A stretch of 64,000 nt of DNA from Bacillus sp. SORGH_AS_0510 (GCF_030818775.1 NZ_JAUTAU010000001.1:3910001-3974000), one strand, 5' to 3'; shown: positions 10,111 through 19,614, counted from the first letter of the stretch. A program made the numbers and translations. Notes: generated from the letters alone by a model not told the origin.

Positions 10111-10846
10111 GTTGTACACCCCGATGCTTGTTTTTCAATCCTTCAGCCAATTCGATGATAACTGCAGATAAAAGAGTTGCCGTAACTATAGCCCACCCTT
10201 GGGCCATTAAGTGATTGAGTGTAAAAATGGAATTAAAAATCGCACCAAGCACTGCGAGGAAAACCACTTTTACACTTTTTTTCATCGATGGGACGAGTAA
10301 ACCTATAAACATAGCATAGAGTGCAACACTCATGCTATCCTGTAGGGTTTGAGGCAGGCTTGCACCTATGAGATGGCCTACTCCGGAAAAGACAACCCAG
10401 CTTGAATAGGATATAGATATAACGCCAAACATAAAGCCGGTTGAAGCGGTGCCTTCCTTCGTGGCAACCACAGAAAACGTTTCATCCGTAATACCAAAAG
10501 AATATAAAAGTTTATTTAGTAAATGGTCTTCCTCACATTTTTCAGTTAAGGAGGTGCTCATTAAAAAATGACGGATATTAACAATGAATGTAGTTAATAT
10601 GATTTCAAAGATTCCCGTCCCGACAGCTATTAAACTTAATGAGATGTATTGGGATGCACCTGCAAACACTATGAGACTCATTAAAACCGTTTCATAAATG
10701 GAAAGCCCTGAGGTTTTCGCTAGGAGTCCAAAAGTTAATGCAATGGGAAAATAACCAATCCCGATGCTTATGCCTGCTTGGAGTCCCTTTTTTAACTCAG
10801 AAGCTTCTCTCCCTATTGCCATATCTGCCAACTTTGTTCCCCCCAT
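10100..10846 (-). CDS. azlC: Branched-chain amino acid permease AzlC
   Basis: A 248-residue polytopic membrane protein of the AzlC/YgaZ family. GISIGIGYFPIALTFGLLAK (about 26-45) and IVFAGASQYISLSL are typical. It works with AzlD, directly downstream and overlapping. The ATG at 10846 has only a weak GAGAG site. A TTG at residue 6 (10831) has GGGGGG seven bases upstream, so the true start may be 15 bases later. No azlB/Lrp-type regulator lies next to it, unlike in B. subtilis. Confidence 0.92.
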   Translation of the reverse strand: MGGTKLADMAIGREASELKKGLQAGISIGIGYFPIALTFGLLAKTSGLSIYETVLMSLIVFAGASQYISLSLIAVGTGIFEIILTTFIVNIRHFLMSTSLTEKCEEDHLLNKLLYSFGITDETFSVVATKEGTASTGFMFGVISISYSSWVVFSGVGHLIGASLPQTLQDSMSVALYAMFIGLLVPSMKKSVKVVFLAVLGAIFNSIFTLNHLMAQGWAIVTATLLSAVIIELAEGLKNKHRGVQHEK

Positions 10847-10902
10847 GTCACTTACTCTCTGATAAAAATAAATTTTAGCAAATTTTCAGTGAAAATTACA
10901 AT

Positions 10903-10929
10903 AAAAAAACATGGCTTATGAGGCCATGT
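10903..10929 (-). terminator. Terminator after enoyl-CoA hydratase
   Basis: Perfect 7-bp stem ACATGGC/GCCATGT (10909-10929) with a T7 run on the minus strand, abutting the TAG stop at 10930. Confidence 0.9.
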
Positions 10930-11706
10930 CTATTTTCCTTTAAAAACTGGTTTTCTTTTCTCTGCAAAAGCCTGTAATGCTTCCACCCGGTCCTCTGTCG
11001 GGAGTGTTACTTCGTATGCCTTTCTTTCTATTTGAAGACCAGTATGTAAATCCGTATTCATGCCATTTTTGATTGCGTACTTCGCCTGCTGTAAAGCAAC
11101 AGGACCGTTTGCAAGCAATAGTGAACTAAAAGAAAAGCACTCATCCAATAGGTCATTCCGTTCAACAACCCGTGTTAACAAACCAACATTCATCGCCTCA
11201 TCAGCGGTCATTCTTTTCGCCGTTAAGATGAGCTCTAACGCTCTTGCCTGCCCGATTAAACGAGGGAGCCTCTGTGTCCCACCTGCGCCAGGTATGATTG
11301 CTAAGCCAGTTTCAGTTAGGCCCATTAAGGCATCTTTTGCAGCTACACGGAAATCACAAGCCAGTGCGAGCTCCATCCCCCCGCCAAAGGCAAAACCATT
11401 AATCGCGGCAATGGTAGGCTGCGGAAGTTGGTCGATTGCATTAAACACTTCATTGATTTTAAATAAGTTTCGTTTTACTTGTTCATCTGTTAAGGTTTTT
11501 CTTTCTTTTAAATCTGCCCCAACGCTAAAAGACTTTTCACCTGCACCTGTAAAGATGACAGCACGAACTTCCGGGTGAATACGAATTGCTTCCACTTTTC
11601 CCTGTAATTCCAATAGTGTCTCATAATTAAATGCATTTAATGACTCGGCACGGTTAATGGTAACCGTAGCGATATGATTAGATATTTCTAGTACTATTTG
11701 TTCCAT
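10930..11706 (-). CDS. Enoyl-CoA hydratase/isomerase (crotonase family)
   Basis: A 258-residue crotonase-fold enzyme, probably hydrating trans-2-enoyl-CoA in fatty-acid breakdown. Oxyanion-hole and CoA motifs are clear: FTGAGEKSFSVGADLKE (about 50-66) and NGFAFGGGMELALACDFR (about 104-121), then IPGAGGTQRLPRLIG. ATG 11706 has AAAGGAGGAG upstream. It lies 76 bases downstream of lcfB on the same strand with a modest terminator between, so it is probably partly co-transcribed. The exact substrate chain length cannot be read from sequence. Confidence 0.93.
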   Translation of the reverse strand: MEQIVLEISNHIATVTINRAESLNAFNYETLLELQGKVEAIRIHPEVRAVIFTGAGEKSFSVGADLKERKTLTDEQVKRNLFKINEVFNAIDQLPQPTIAAINGFAFGGGMELALACDFRVAAKDALMGLTETGLAIIPGAGGTQRLPRLIGQARALELILTAKRMTADEAMNVGLLTRVVERNDLLDECFSFSSLLLANGPVALQQAKYAIKNGMNTDLHTGLQIERKAYEVTLPTEDRVEALQAFAEKRKPVFKGK

Positions 11707-11736
11707 CTCCTACTCCTCCTTTATATAAATGAATTC

Positions 11737-11761
11737 GAAAAAGACAGGCTAAATGCCTGCC
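11737..11761 (-). terminator. Weak terminator between lcfB and enoyl-CoA hydratase
   Basis: A 7-bp stem (GACAGGC/GCCTGCC with one G-U pair, 11743-11761) followed on the minus strand by TTTTT. It may only partly stop readthrough into the hydratase gene. Confidence 0.6.
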
Positions 11762-11782
11762 TCTTAAGTAGAAATTTTTTAC

Positions 11783-13345
11783 TTATTTTGCAACGGATTC
11801 GGTTATCTGTTTTCTTAGAGCTCGTCTTAATATTTTCCCAGTTGTATTTTTAGGGAGTTCTTCTAAAAATTCTATGAATGATGGAACCTTATATTTTGCA
11901 AGATGTTCTTTGCAATACGTAAGTACCTGATCAACGGTCAATTCGGGATTTTTACTTACCACATAAGCACTCACAGCTTCTCCTTGGTTCGGATCAGGAA
12001 CACCAAGGACAGCCACTTCTACAACATCTGGATGACTATAGATGACCTCCTCTACTTCACGTGGATAGACGTTATAGCCGCCAACAATAATTAAATCCTT
12101 CTTCCTATCAACAATATAGAAATAACCATCTTCATCCATTTTTGCGATATCACCAGTATAAAGCCATCCATCCCGGATAGCTGCTGCAGATTCCTCTGGC
12201 ATTTTATAATATCCCTTCATCACATTTGGACCTCGAACGATTAATTCACCAGCTTCCCCAACAGGGACATCCTCTCCGAGTTCATTCACCACTTTGTTTT
12301 CCACATGAAGGATGGAGCGGCCAATTGAACCAGGCTTACGTGGGCGGTCAAGAGGGTTAAAGCATGTTACAGGAGAAGCCTCTGATAAACCATACCCTTC
12401 GGAAATAACCACATTAAATTTTTGTTCAAAATTCTTTAACAAGGCAACTGGAAGAGATGCTCCTCCAGAAATACATAAGCGCAAGGAATGTAAATCAATT
12501 GGATTTCCCTCTGGATATTGATAAAGGAAATTATACATGGTCGGTACACCAGCAAAAACAGTAGCCCCATAGTCTTTTATCAACGAGAATGTTTCTTTCG
12601 GACTAAATTTCGGTGCAATTAACAATGTAGCTCCATGTAATAACGGAGCATTTAAGGCAACAGTTAAGCAGAATACATGAAACATAGGAAGAACAGTTAC
12701 AACTCTGTCGTCCTGATTCATCTTTAAATAATCCCCTACATCACTAGCATTGCTATAGAGATTCTTGTGTGTCAACATGGCTCCTTTAGGCTTGCCGGTT
12801 GTTCCTGAGGTGTAAAGAATAATAGCCACATCCTCATCATTCAACTCAGGACCTTGAAAGGAAGTATCGCCCACACCAACTATCTCTGTAAACGATTTCA
12901 TTTTTGGATAGACAGAAAGTTTTTCGAGCTCAGATGTATTCCAACTATTTGGTTTAGTTTCGCAAAATACATAATGCTCAATTTTAGGTAAGAATGTGTG
13001 CAATTGATCTGCTAAGGGAATTGCTAGGTCAAGGGCAACGACCGCTTTTACATCACCATTATTTAAAATATATCCAATTTCATCTGCGGTATAAATCGGA
13101 TTGATTGGAATGACGGTTACTCCTAAGCGTAAGGCGCCATATAAGCTGATGACAAAATGCGGTGAGTTTCCTAATAATAATGCAATATGGTCCCCTTGTT
13201 TGATCCCTAATTTTCTAAGACCTGAAGCAAATCTTGTAATCGCAACATCTAATTCTGCATAGGTACTTGATTGGCCCATAAAATAATACGCTGGTTTATC
13301 AGCATAGGCCCTTGCAGTCTCATGAAGCCTGGTTGATAAATTCAT
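11783..13345 (-). CDS. lcfB: Long-chain fatty-acid-CoA ligase (LcfB/YhfL-type)
   Basis: Adenylate-forming enzyme that activates fatty acids to acyl-CoA; 520 residues. The AMP-binding P-loop is [18 protein letters not shown], with [31 protein letters not shown], the hinge [20 protein letters not shown] and the C-terminal lysine in [13 protein letters not shown] 13345 has GGGGAGGG upstream. A perfect FadR-type palindrome lies 16-35 bases upstream of the start, so repression by FadR released by long-chain acyl-CoA is likely. The enoyl-CoA hydratase downstream supports beta-oxidation. Confidence 0.93.
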   Translation of the reverse strand: MNLSTRLHETARAYADKPAYYFMGQSSTYAELDVAITRFASGLRKLGIKQGDHIALLLGNSPHFVISLYGALRLGVTVIPINPIYTADEIGYILNNGDVKAVVALDLAIPLADQLHTFLPKIEHYVFCETKPNSWNTSELEKLSVYPKMKSFTEIVGVGDTSFQGPELNDEDVAIILYTSGTTGKPKGAMLTHKNLYSNASDVGDYLKMNQDDRVVTVLPMFHVFCLTVALNAPLLHGATLLIAPKFSPKETFSLIKDYGATVFAGVPTMYNFLYQYPEGNPIDLHSLRLCISGGASLPVALLKNFEQKFNVVISEGYGLSEASPVTCFNPLDRPRKPGSIGRSILHVENKVVNELGEDVPVGEAGELIVRGPNVMKGYYKMPEESAAAIRDGWLYTGDIAKMDEDGYFYIVDRKKDLIIVGGYNVYPREVEEVIYSHPDVVEVAVLGVPDPNQGEAVSAYVVSKNPELTVDQVLTYCKEHLAKYKVPSFIEFLEELPKNTTGKILRRALRKQITESVAK

Positions 13346-13360
13346 AGTTTCCCTCCCCTT

Positions 13361-13380
13361 ATGAATGAATACTCATTCAT
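13361..13380 (-). promoter_or_regulatory. FadR-type operator upstream of lcfB
   Basis: The 18-bp core TGAATGAATACTCATTCA fits the B. subtilis FadR (YsiA) consensus as I remember it (TGAATGAMTANTCATTCA) at every position, extended by one matching base on each side. It sits directly ahead of the ribosome site of lcfB, a known FadR target in B. subtilis. Confidence 0.88.
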
Positions 13381-13455
13381 TTAATTATAAAAATTTTCTA
13401 AATATATTATATTGCTAGAAATTTGAGTATTCAAGTATAATCCCTTAAAATCTGA

Positions 13456-13503
13456 TAAAAAAAGCCAACTCACCAGGTGTCAGGCACCATTTGGAGTTAG
13501 CTT
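13456..13503 (-). terminator. Terminator with nested palindrome, downstream of lplJ and the 52-bp array
   Basis: Arms AAGCCAACTC (13462-13471) and GAGTTAGCTT (13494-13503) with one mismatch, T7 on the minus strand. The loop holds a second palindrome, GGTG-TCAGG-CACC. It lies 280 bases past the lplJ stop, so the array between is probably in the lplJ 3' UTR. Confidence 0.8.
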
Positions 13504-13571
13504 CCCTATTTTGAATATATATAATCTATTATATATCGCTACCTTTTACGTGCCCGTTTTCTAATACATGC

Positions 13572-13775
13572 ATGCTCTTCGGGGACGTAGAACGTCTCTA
13601 CGTTACCGGGGCCCCGCTTCTTTATGCTCTTCGGGCACGTAGAACGCCTCTACGTTACCGAAGCCTCGATTCTTTATGCTCTTCGGGCACGTAGAACGCC
13701 TCTACGTTACAAGGGCCTCAATTCTATATGCTTTTCAAGCGCGTAGCCTGCTTTTCTACTTATGAATCTACATTT
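13572..13775. repeat. 52-bp tandem hairpin array A
   Basis: Three consecutive copies of exactly 52 bp start at 13572, 13624 and 13676, with a decayed fourth from 13728. Each contains a perfect 7-bp hairpin (ACGTAGA/TCTACGT, loop of five). Copies 2 and 3 are nearly identical; copy 1 differs by a handful of bases. No spacer structure or coding sense. It lies between the lplJ 3' end and the lcfB 5' region. Confidence 0.93.
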
Positions 13776-13784
13776 CAGCACTGT

Positions 13785-14774
13785 TTAATAGATTAAATTA
13801 ACGAATTCCTCCTTAGAGATGTTTCCAAAGTAGCGGGACATCTCCAAGTCTGCAAGTGCCTTATCTATTTCTCCTTTTTCATAGCGGATGCCTGTTAGTT
13901 TGTTTTCAATGTCACTTACATCTCCTACACCAAAGAAGTCACCATATATTTTGCAATTCTCTACTACCCCTTTATTCACTTCTAAGCGCACATCAATGGA
14001 CCCAACCGGAAACCGATGGGAGTGCTGTAGGTTGAATTTTGGGGACTTCCCATAGTTCCATTCCCAATTTTGATAGCGTTCTTTCGAAAGTTGATCAATT
14101 TTTTCCCAATCCGCTTCCGTCAGTACATATTCAGGAATTTCTTCTTTTCCTTCAAAAATATGTTTAAGGATGATTGAACGAAATTCTTGGATATCCATTT
14201 CTTCAGGAAGAAATTCAGAAATATTAGCCACACGGCTGCGAATAGATTTAATTCCCTTTGATTCAATCTTATCTTTTTTCACCTTTAAAGCTGAAACAAC
14301 ATGATCCATTTCTGAATTGAACAACAATGTACCATGACTGAACATTCTGCCTCTAGTTGAAAATTGTGCATTTCCAGAAACCTTTCGTCCTTCTGCTAGT
14401 AGATCATTCCTGCCACTTAGCTCCGCATTTACCCCTAAGCTTTTTAAAGCTGCTACCACTGGTTCAGTAAATTTCCGGAAGTTATGAAAGCTCTCTCCGT
14501 CGTCCTTTGTAATAAAACTAAAATTTAGATTACCTAGGTCGTGGTAGACGGCTCCTCCACCAGATAATCGCCGAACAACATGGATGCCATTACTCTCAAC
14601 GTACTCTGTATTAATTTCTTCAATTGTATTTTGATTCTTCCCAATAATGATGGATGGCTCATTTATGTAAAATAATAAATAGGTTTCATCAATATCTAAA
14701 TTTTTCAGTGCATATTCTTCTATAGCTAGATTAATACGAGGATCCGTGATGCCTTTATTATCGATAAATAACAT
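13785..14774 (-). CDS. lplJ: Lipoate-protein ligase LplJ
   Basis: A 329-residue ATP-dependent ligase that attaches free lipoate to lipoyl domains. The LplA signature RRLSGGGAVYHDLGNLNFSF is near residues 73-92, with RNDLLAEGRKVSGNAQ following; KVSGNAQ holds the expected catalytic lysine region. Length matches B. subtilis LplJ/YhfJ (331). ATG 14774 has AGAAGGAG upstream and follows the MBL gene by one base, so the two form an operon. About 280 bases of 3' region containing the 52-bp array follow before a terminator. Confidence 0.94.
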   Translation of the reverse strand: MLFIDNKGITDPRINLAIEEYALKNLDIDETYLLFYINEPSIIIGKNQNTIEEINTEYVESNGIHVVRRLSGGGAVYHDLGNLNFSFITKDDGESFHNFRKFTEPVVAALKSLGVNAELSGRNDLLAEGRKVSGNAQFSTRGRMFSHGTLLFNSEMDHVVSALKVKKDKIESKGIKSIRSRVANISEFLPEEMDIQEFRSIILKHIFEGKEEIPEYVLTEADWEKIDQLSKERYQNWEWNYGKSPKFNLQHSHRFPVGSIDVRLEVNKGVVENCKIYGDFFGVGDVSDIENKLTGIRYEKGEIDKALADLEMSRYFGNISKEEFVNLIY

Positions 14775-14775
14775 A

Positions 14776-15522
14776 CTATACTTCTCCTTCTATTGATATA
14801 GATTGGAATTCTTCTGCAAGCTTAATTATACCAGTAAATTGAGTAGATGCCTCCTCAATTAAATCAGATAATGTACCGTATTGAGGCAAATGAGTAAGAA
14901 TCAATTGCTTAACTGATGCTTGTTGCGCTAATCTACCTGCATCAAAACTATTCATATGACCAGCCGGCTTACCGTTTTGATTTCCGTAAAAATTACATTC
15001 ACATAACAAGACATCTGCATTTTTACTAAACTCAATCAATTGTTCTTTATATGAAGTATCTGCCGTGTATACCAATGACTTTCCTTCCACTTCAAATTTC
15101 ATCGCATAGCATGGGACCGGATGGTCTGTCTTTAAAAAAGATACAGTGAATGGGCCAATTTCCATCGTGGCTGCAGGATCGTAGGCAATTCCTTTTGTAA
15201 TCTCTTTGTAAGTTAATTTCGTAAATTCATGTTCATTATAGTGATGGCCATACACAGGGAGAGTTGGGCATGCCTTCCCTAAGAATCCTAAAATCAATCT
15301 TGCATGCTGCAGGACACCGATATCTGCAATGTGGTCTGGATGGTAGTGTGAGATGATCACAGCATCCAATTCTTCTGGTTGAATTTCATTCTGCATTTTA
15401 GAAAGCACGCCGCTTCCACAATCTATTAATAGTCGAAAGCCTTCATGTTCAAGTAGGTAGCCTGCACTCGCTCCATTCTGTTTAGGATACCCGCCCCAAA
15501 AACCGATTATTGTTAACTTCAT
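14776..15522 (-). CDS. MBL-fold metallohydrolase (YhfI-like)
   Basis: A 248-residue metallo-beta-lactamase-fold enzyme of the RNase Z-like group. The metal motif is VIISHYHPDHIADIG (about residues 54-68); DTSYKEQL supplies the bridging aspartate and LTHLPQYG a later histidine. Substrate unknown; YhfI has been treated as a putative hydrolase. ATG 15522 has GGAGGGG upstream. It is first in an operon with lplJ, an order matching yhfI-yhfJ in B. subtilis. Confidence 0.88.
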   Translation of the reverse strand: MKLTIIGFWGGYPKQNGASAGYLLEHEGFRLLIDCGSGVLSKMQNEIQPEELDAVIISHYHPDHIADIGVLQHARLILGFLGKACPTLPVYGHHYNEHEFTKLTYKEITKGIAYDPAATMEIGPFTVSFLKTDHPVPCYAMKFEVEGKSLVYTADTSYKEQLIEFSKNADVLLCECNFYGNQNGKPAGHMNSFDAGRLAQQASVKQLILTHLPQYGTLSDLIEEASTQFTGIIKLAEEFQSISIEGEV

Positions 15523-15585
15523 AATTAACCCCTCCGTTTATAGTACTATTTTTAATATACTCAAATTCAGTCTATTATCAAAATG

Positions 15586-15613
15586 AAAAAACCAGCCGAA
15601 ATTGTCGACTGGT
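15586..15613 (-). terminator. Terminator after yhgE
   Basis: A 9-bp stem (ACCAGCCGA/TCGACTGGT with one G-U pair, 15591-15613) with T6 on the minus strand, 14 bases after the stop. Confidence 0.85.
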
Positions 15614-15627
15614 CTTCTACTAGCTAT

Positions 15628-17889
15628 TTATTCATTTATTGCATGTCTGTAGTGATGTCTTACTCTCAATGTAAAATATGCAATGGTTCCTAAAGCGAAA
15701 ACAAGTAAGAAACTTAATAGGATCATGGTATTCTCCCACATGTAACTAAAATCACCACTAGAAATGACTGCCTTAAAGCCAGAAACGGAATAAGTCATTG
15801 GCAGGAAGGCGTTAAAATGCTGTAGGAAGTTAGGAATTAACTCAAGTGGGAAAGTTCCAGCACTTGTCGTTAATTGGAAAATGAGAATAATAATCGCAAG
15901 AAAACGCCCTGCATCTGCAAATACTGAGACAAGCAGTTGAATTAATGCAATAAAAGTTAAACTTGTAATAATAGAGAATAAGACAAACTTCGGTACACTT
16001 TGTACGTCAAGGCCTAATCCAAGCAACAGGATCACATCTGCTAATAATGCCTGAATCACTCCGACACCAGCCATAATGGCAAACTTGCCGGCAAACCAGT
16101 TAAATCCACTTGTTGGAGCAATCGCTGTATCCCTAAGTGGGAAAACGATTGAAATAAGTAATGCTCCTACAAATAAACCTAATGATAGGAAGTATGGAGC
16201 AAATCCAGTTCCATAGTTAGGAACATGATTTACACTTTCCGTATCTAATTTTACAGGTTTCGCCATCATATTATAGGTCTTATCGTCGGCATGAACTTTA
16301 GAAGCCTCTTGTGCACCATCTGCAAGCTTATCCGCAAGCTCTTTGGCACCATCTGATAATTTTGTGGTACCATCTTTTAATTGGTTAGAGCCATCTGCTA
16401 ACTGTCCAGCACCCGAACTAAGGGCTGTTGAACCTGCAGATAATTGATTCATACCTTTATATAAATCAAAAGCTCCCTGCTTCAACTCACCTGACCCCGC
16501 AGACAATTGACCTGTTCCATTTGTGAGCTTATCGGAACCGGCAGATAGTTGACTCATACCGTTTGAAAGTTGGCTAGTTCCTTTAGATAATTCTACTGAA
16601 CCGGTATACAGCTGATGAATACCTTGCTGCAATAATTTCTGGTTCTCATTAATGGTCCCAATTCCGCCGATTAATTGATTAAAGTATGGGTCAATTTGCT
16701 CTCCAATCTTTGAATCAAGTCCTTGTGTTGCCGCTTCTAATTTAGGACTAAGCTCGGATAAAATTTGTTTTTGAAGCTCCTCTTTGGTTGGAGCATTTTT
16801 TTGCTCCTCCGACATAATTGCATTTACAAGTTGTGGAGACACACCGTTATCTATTAGTACTTTGGCCAACTCTTGCATTTTGCTCGTTTGGGTTGCAATT
16901 GTTTGATCTGCTATCTGTGATGCAAGATCCCCAGCACTGCTTGATAACTGTTTTTCCAAAGCATCAGCAATTCCGGCTGGAAGCTGATTTTTAAGTTGTT
17001 CAGCACCAGATTTCACTTCCTCTGTCCCATTAATAAGGAGAGGGAGATTAGAATCAGCTTTTGCCAATCCATTCTTTATTTCCGTAGTACCGGCATTTAA
17101 TTTTTGTGAACCAACAGATGCATCTTTTACACCTTGGTTGAACTCAGTAGATTTTTCAGATAATTTTTTAAGTCCGGTATTTAAATCAGAAGAACCCACA
17201 GCAAGCTTATTACTTCCATCATTTGCCGCTTTCATTCCATTATTAAATTCCCCTGATTTCTCTGCTAATGTATTAAGTCCATCACTTAATTCCTTCGATC
17301 CCGTATTTAAGTCAACGGACCCGTCACTTAATTGTCCTGCACCATCACTAGCTTTTTCAACTCCATCGGCAAGTTCACTGATCTTGCTAAACATAGTTTC
17401 AGCATAGGTTTTCGTTACCTGCTCTGATACAGCGGTTTTAATTCTTTCAGCTGCTGTACCACCGATTTGTGCAGAAAGGAAATTATAACTTTCATTCGGA
17501 GTGTAAATCAGCTCTAGTTTTTCTGGTTGCTTATCCAATAAGGTAGTCGCATTTGCTGAGAAGCTTTTTGGAATTTCAATGACCATGTAGTATTTCTGAT
17601 CTTTCAGCTCCTTGTATGCTTCCTTTTTGGAAACTAGGTGAAAATCAAATTGCTTACTCTTCTTTAGTTTTTCTGCCAAGTCATCGCCTAAATGCAACTG
17701 TTTCCCATCCATTGTTGTACCTGCATCATTATTAACTACTGCGACTGGCAGATCATCAAGCTTGTCATATGGATCCCAAAAAGCCCATAAAAACATCCCG
17801 GCATACAACACAGGGACAAACATAACAGCAATGATAGGAATAAGAATTTTTCTATTTTTTATAATGGATAAAAGTTCTCCCTTAAACAT
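15628..17889 (-). CDS. yhgE: YhgE/Pip domain membrane protein
   Basis: A 753-residue protein of the YhgE/Pip family (phage-infection-protein and ESX/type VII-associated relatives). One N-terminal membrane segment (about 18-40) is followed by a long extracytoplasmic region with heptad-like L-x-D/A-G-S/T repeats (for example QLSDGSVDLNTG, SKGTSQLSNGMSQLSAG), predicted as coiled rods. Five to six C-terminal membrane segments follow, like an ABC-2 permease. ATG 17889 has AAAGGAGG upstream; the frame opens to 17928. The TetR gene yhgD that accompanies it in B. subtilis is absent, but an operator-like palindrome lies upstream. Confidence 0.9.
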   Translation of the reverse strand: MFKGELLSIIKNRKILIPIIAVMFVPVLYAGMFLWAFWDPYDKLDDLPVAVVNNDAGTTMDGKQLHLGDDLAEKLKKSKQFDFHLVSKKEAYKELKDQKYYMVIEIPKSFSANATTLLDKQPEKLELIYTPNESYNFLSAQIGGTAAERIKTAVSEQVTKTYAETMFSKISELADGVEKASDGAGQLSDGSVDLNTGSKELSDGLNTLAEKSGEFNNGMKAANDGSNKLAVGSSDLNTGLKKLSEKSTEFNQGVKDASVGSQKLNAGTTEIKNGLAKADSNLPLLINGTEEVKSGAEQLKNQLPAGIADALEKQLSSSAGDLASQIADQTIATQTSKMQELAKVLIDNGVSPQLVNAIMSEEQKNAPTKEELQKQILSELSPKLEAATQGLDSKIGEQIDPYFNQLIGGIGTINENQKLLQQGIHQLYTGSVELSKGTSQLSNGMSQLSAGSDKLTNGTGQLSAGSGELKQGAFDLYKGMNQLSAGSTALSSGAGQLADGSNQLKDGTTKLSDGAKELADKLADGAQEASKVHADDKTYNMMAKPVKLDTESVNHVPNYGTGFAPYFLSLGLFVGALLISIVFPLRDTAIAPTSGFNWFAGKFAIMAGVGVIQALLADVILLLGLGLDVQSVPKFVLFSIITSLTFIALIQLLVSVFADAGRFLAIIILIFQLTTSAGTFPLELIPNFLQHFNAFLPMTYSVSGFKAVISSGDFSYMWENTMILLSFLLVFALGTIAYFTLRVRHHYRHAINE

Positions 17890-18008
17890 CCCTGATACCT
17901 CCTTTTCATCTTTGACTATTTCGTTCAATTAGTCATTTTACATTGTAAAATTAGGACTATCTTGATAGACAATCCCTTCAAAAATAATATGGTTAATATT
18001 ACTTGTTT

Positions 18009-18031
18009 TGACTAAATGAACATTTTAGTCA
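18009..18031. promoter_or_regulatory. Operator-like palindrome upstream of yhgE
   Basis: Perfect 8-bp arms TGACTAAA/TTTAGTCA with a 7-base centre, about 120 bases upstream of yhgE. The half-site TTAGTCATTT also appears near 17931. Size and symmetry fit a TetR-type site, possibly for a YhgD-like repressor encoded elsewhere. Confidence 0.5.
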
Positions 18032-18115
18032 TTTAATACTTAAAGAGTATACCTCCATTTTTTTAGGTTGGCAAGTAGAAAGAGGAAAGTTTTTTCTCTA
18101 ATAGGATTAATAAAA

Positions 18116-18151
18116 AGGAAAAAGAAGCTGTCCGTTATTGAACAGCTTCTT
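18116..18151 (-). terminator. Terminator overlapping the hemY stop
   Basis: Perfect 10-bp stem AAGAAGCTGT/ACAGCTTCTT (18122-18151) with TTTTCC after it on the minus strand. The hemY stop codon (18135) lies in the loop. Confidence 0.85.
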
Positions 18152-19577
18152 TAGAATGATTTGCATATTGAAAGTACTCAAGAACATTTTTCACCGCTTC
18201 TTCGCCTTGATCAATGCAATCCGGGACCCCTACTCCACCATAGGAAGCACCCGCCAAGAATACTCCTGGTAATTCATTTTTTACATGTTCCAGAATGGTA
18301 GCCAGTCTTTGCTTATGGCCAACCGTATATTGTGGCATTGCTTTCTTCCAGCGGGAAACAATGGCAAAATCTGGACTTAATGTAATATCCATTGTCTTCT
18401 TTAAATCATCCAATACAATTTTTATAATTTGGTCATCTGAAAGGTCGACGATCGTTTCATCGCCCGCTCTTCCTACATAACAACGGAGAAGTACTTTTCC
18501 CTTGGGAGTCGAATGAGCCCATTTTTTATGAGTCCAAGTACATGCTGTAATGGAATAATCATTATTTCTTGAAACTACAAATCCCGTGCCGTCAATGTCC
18601 CGCTTGATTGCTTCCTCAGGAAATGCCAAGGCTACAGTGGCCACTGACGTTGATGGAACAGATTTAAATGGATCAAAAAAGCGATAATCCGAAAACATAG
18701 ATTGTGTGATTTGATGAGGAGTAGCAGCAATAATACTATCTGCATGGATGGTCTCCCCATTATTAAGATAAATCTCATAGCTTTCATTGTGCTTTGTGAT
18801 CTTGTCAACACGATGACCTTTTAAAATTAATTCTGGGTCCAATTTACTTTCAATCGCTTCTGCAAATGATTGAAGCCCCGTTTTAAAAGTTAAAAAGGCA
18901 CCTTTTGTTTTTTCATTATTCTCCGTCTTCTTCGGTTGGGAAGGAGTTGCTTTTTTCATACCGACGATCAAGCTACGGTATTTCTGCTCTACCTCATAGA
19001 ATTGCGGGAAAGTAGACATTAAGCTTAATTGATCAATGTCACCAGCATAGATCCCAGATAACAATGGCTCAATTAAGTTTTCAACAACTTCATCACCTAA
19101 TCTTCGTCTAAAAAACTCTCCTAAAGATTGGTCTTTACCGCTTTCAGAACGAGGTAAAATAAAATCAGCCGCAGCCCTTAATTTCCCAGGAATCGAAAAT
19201 AAGCCTGTTGTTAAAAATGGTCCTATTTGTGTTGGAATACCCATAATGGAACCACCCGGCATGGGGTGTAGCTCCTCATTCACTAGTACATATGATTTAC
19301 CAGTGGAATTATGAACTAATTGATTGTCCATCCCTACTTCTTTAGCAAGGCGAATCATACTTGTCTTCCTTGCTAGAAAGGAATCAGGGCCACGTTCAAT
19401 CGTAAAACCGTCTCTAATAACGGTTTGCATCTTTCCTCCGAGACGGTGGGATGCTTCTATAAGTTTGATTTCAATAGGAAGCTTGTCTTCTCGTATCTGT
19501 TTTTGAAGGTAGAAGGCTGCTGTTAAACCAGCGATTCCTCCTCCAATAATAACAACTTTATGTTTATCTTCCGCCAC
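18135..19577 (-). CDS. hemY: Coproporphyrinogen III oxidase (HemY/CgoX type)
   Basis: FAD enzyme that, in Gram-positive bacteria, oxidises coproporphyrinogen III to coproporphyrin III. About 480 residues. The dinucleotide fold VVIIGGGIAGLTAAF is at the N-terminus and the C-terminal flavin motif is FLAGASYGGVGVPDCIDQG. The best start is GTG 19577 with AAGGTGAGG upstream; a GTG at 19586 overlaps that site. It is last in hemE-hemH-hemY, 28 bases past hemH. Its terminator hairpin spans the stop. Confidence 0.95.
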   Translation of the reverse strand: MAEDKHKVVIIGGGIAGLTAAFYLQKQIREDKLPIEIKLIEASHRLGGKMQTVIRDGFTIERGPDSFLARKTSMIRLAKEVGMDNQLVHNSTGKSYVLVNEELHPMPGGSIMGIPTQIGPFLTTGLFSIPGKLRAAADFILPRSESGKDQSLGEFFRRRLGDEVVENLIEPLLSGIYAGDIDQLSLMSTFPQFYEVEQKYRSLIVGMKKATPSQPKKTENNEKTKGAFLTFKTGLQSFAEAIESKLDPELILKGHRVDKITKHNESYEIYLNNGETIHADSIIAATPHQITQSMFSDYRFFDPFKSVPSTSVATVALAFPEEAIKRDIDGTGFVVSRNNDYSITACTWTHKKWAHSTPKGKVLLRCYVGRAGDETIVDLSDDQIIKIVLDDLKKTMDITLSPDFAIVSRWKKAMPQYTVGHKQRLATILEHVKNELPGVFLAGASYGGVGVPDCIDQGEEAVKNVLEYFQYANHSKEAVQ

Positions 19578-19614
19578 GGACCTCACCTTCTTCCCCTTTT
19601 ATTCTCAGATGGTT

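Noticed and set aside
11060..11578. 172-codon frame opposite the enoyl-CoA hydratase
   Set aside because: Shadow frame of a confidently identified gene, with no ribosome site.
13572..13775. Possible CRISPR array (regular repeats)
   Set aside because: The whole 52-bp period repeats; there are no unique spacers and no cas genes. The same applies to 44831-45125.
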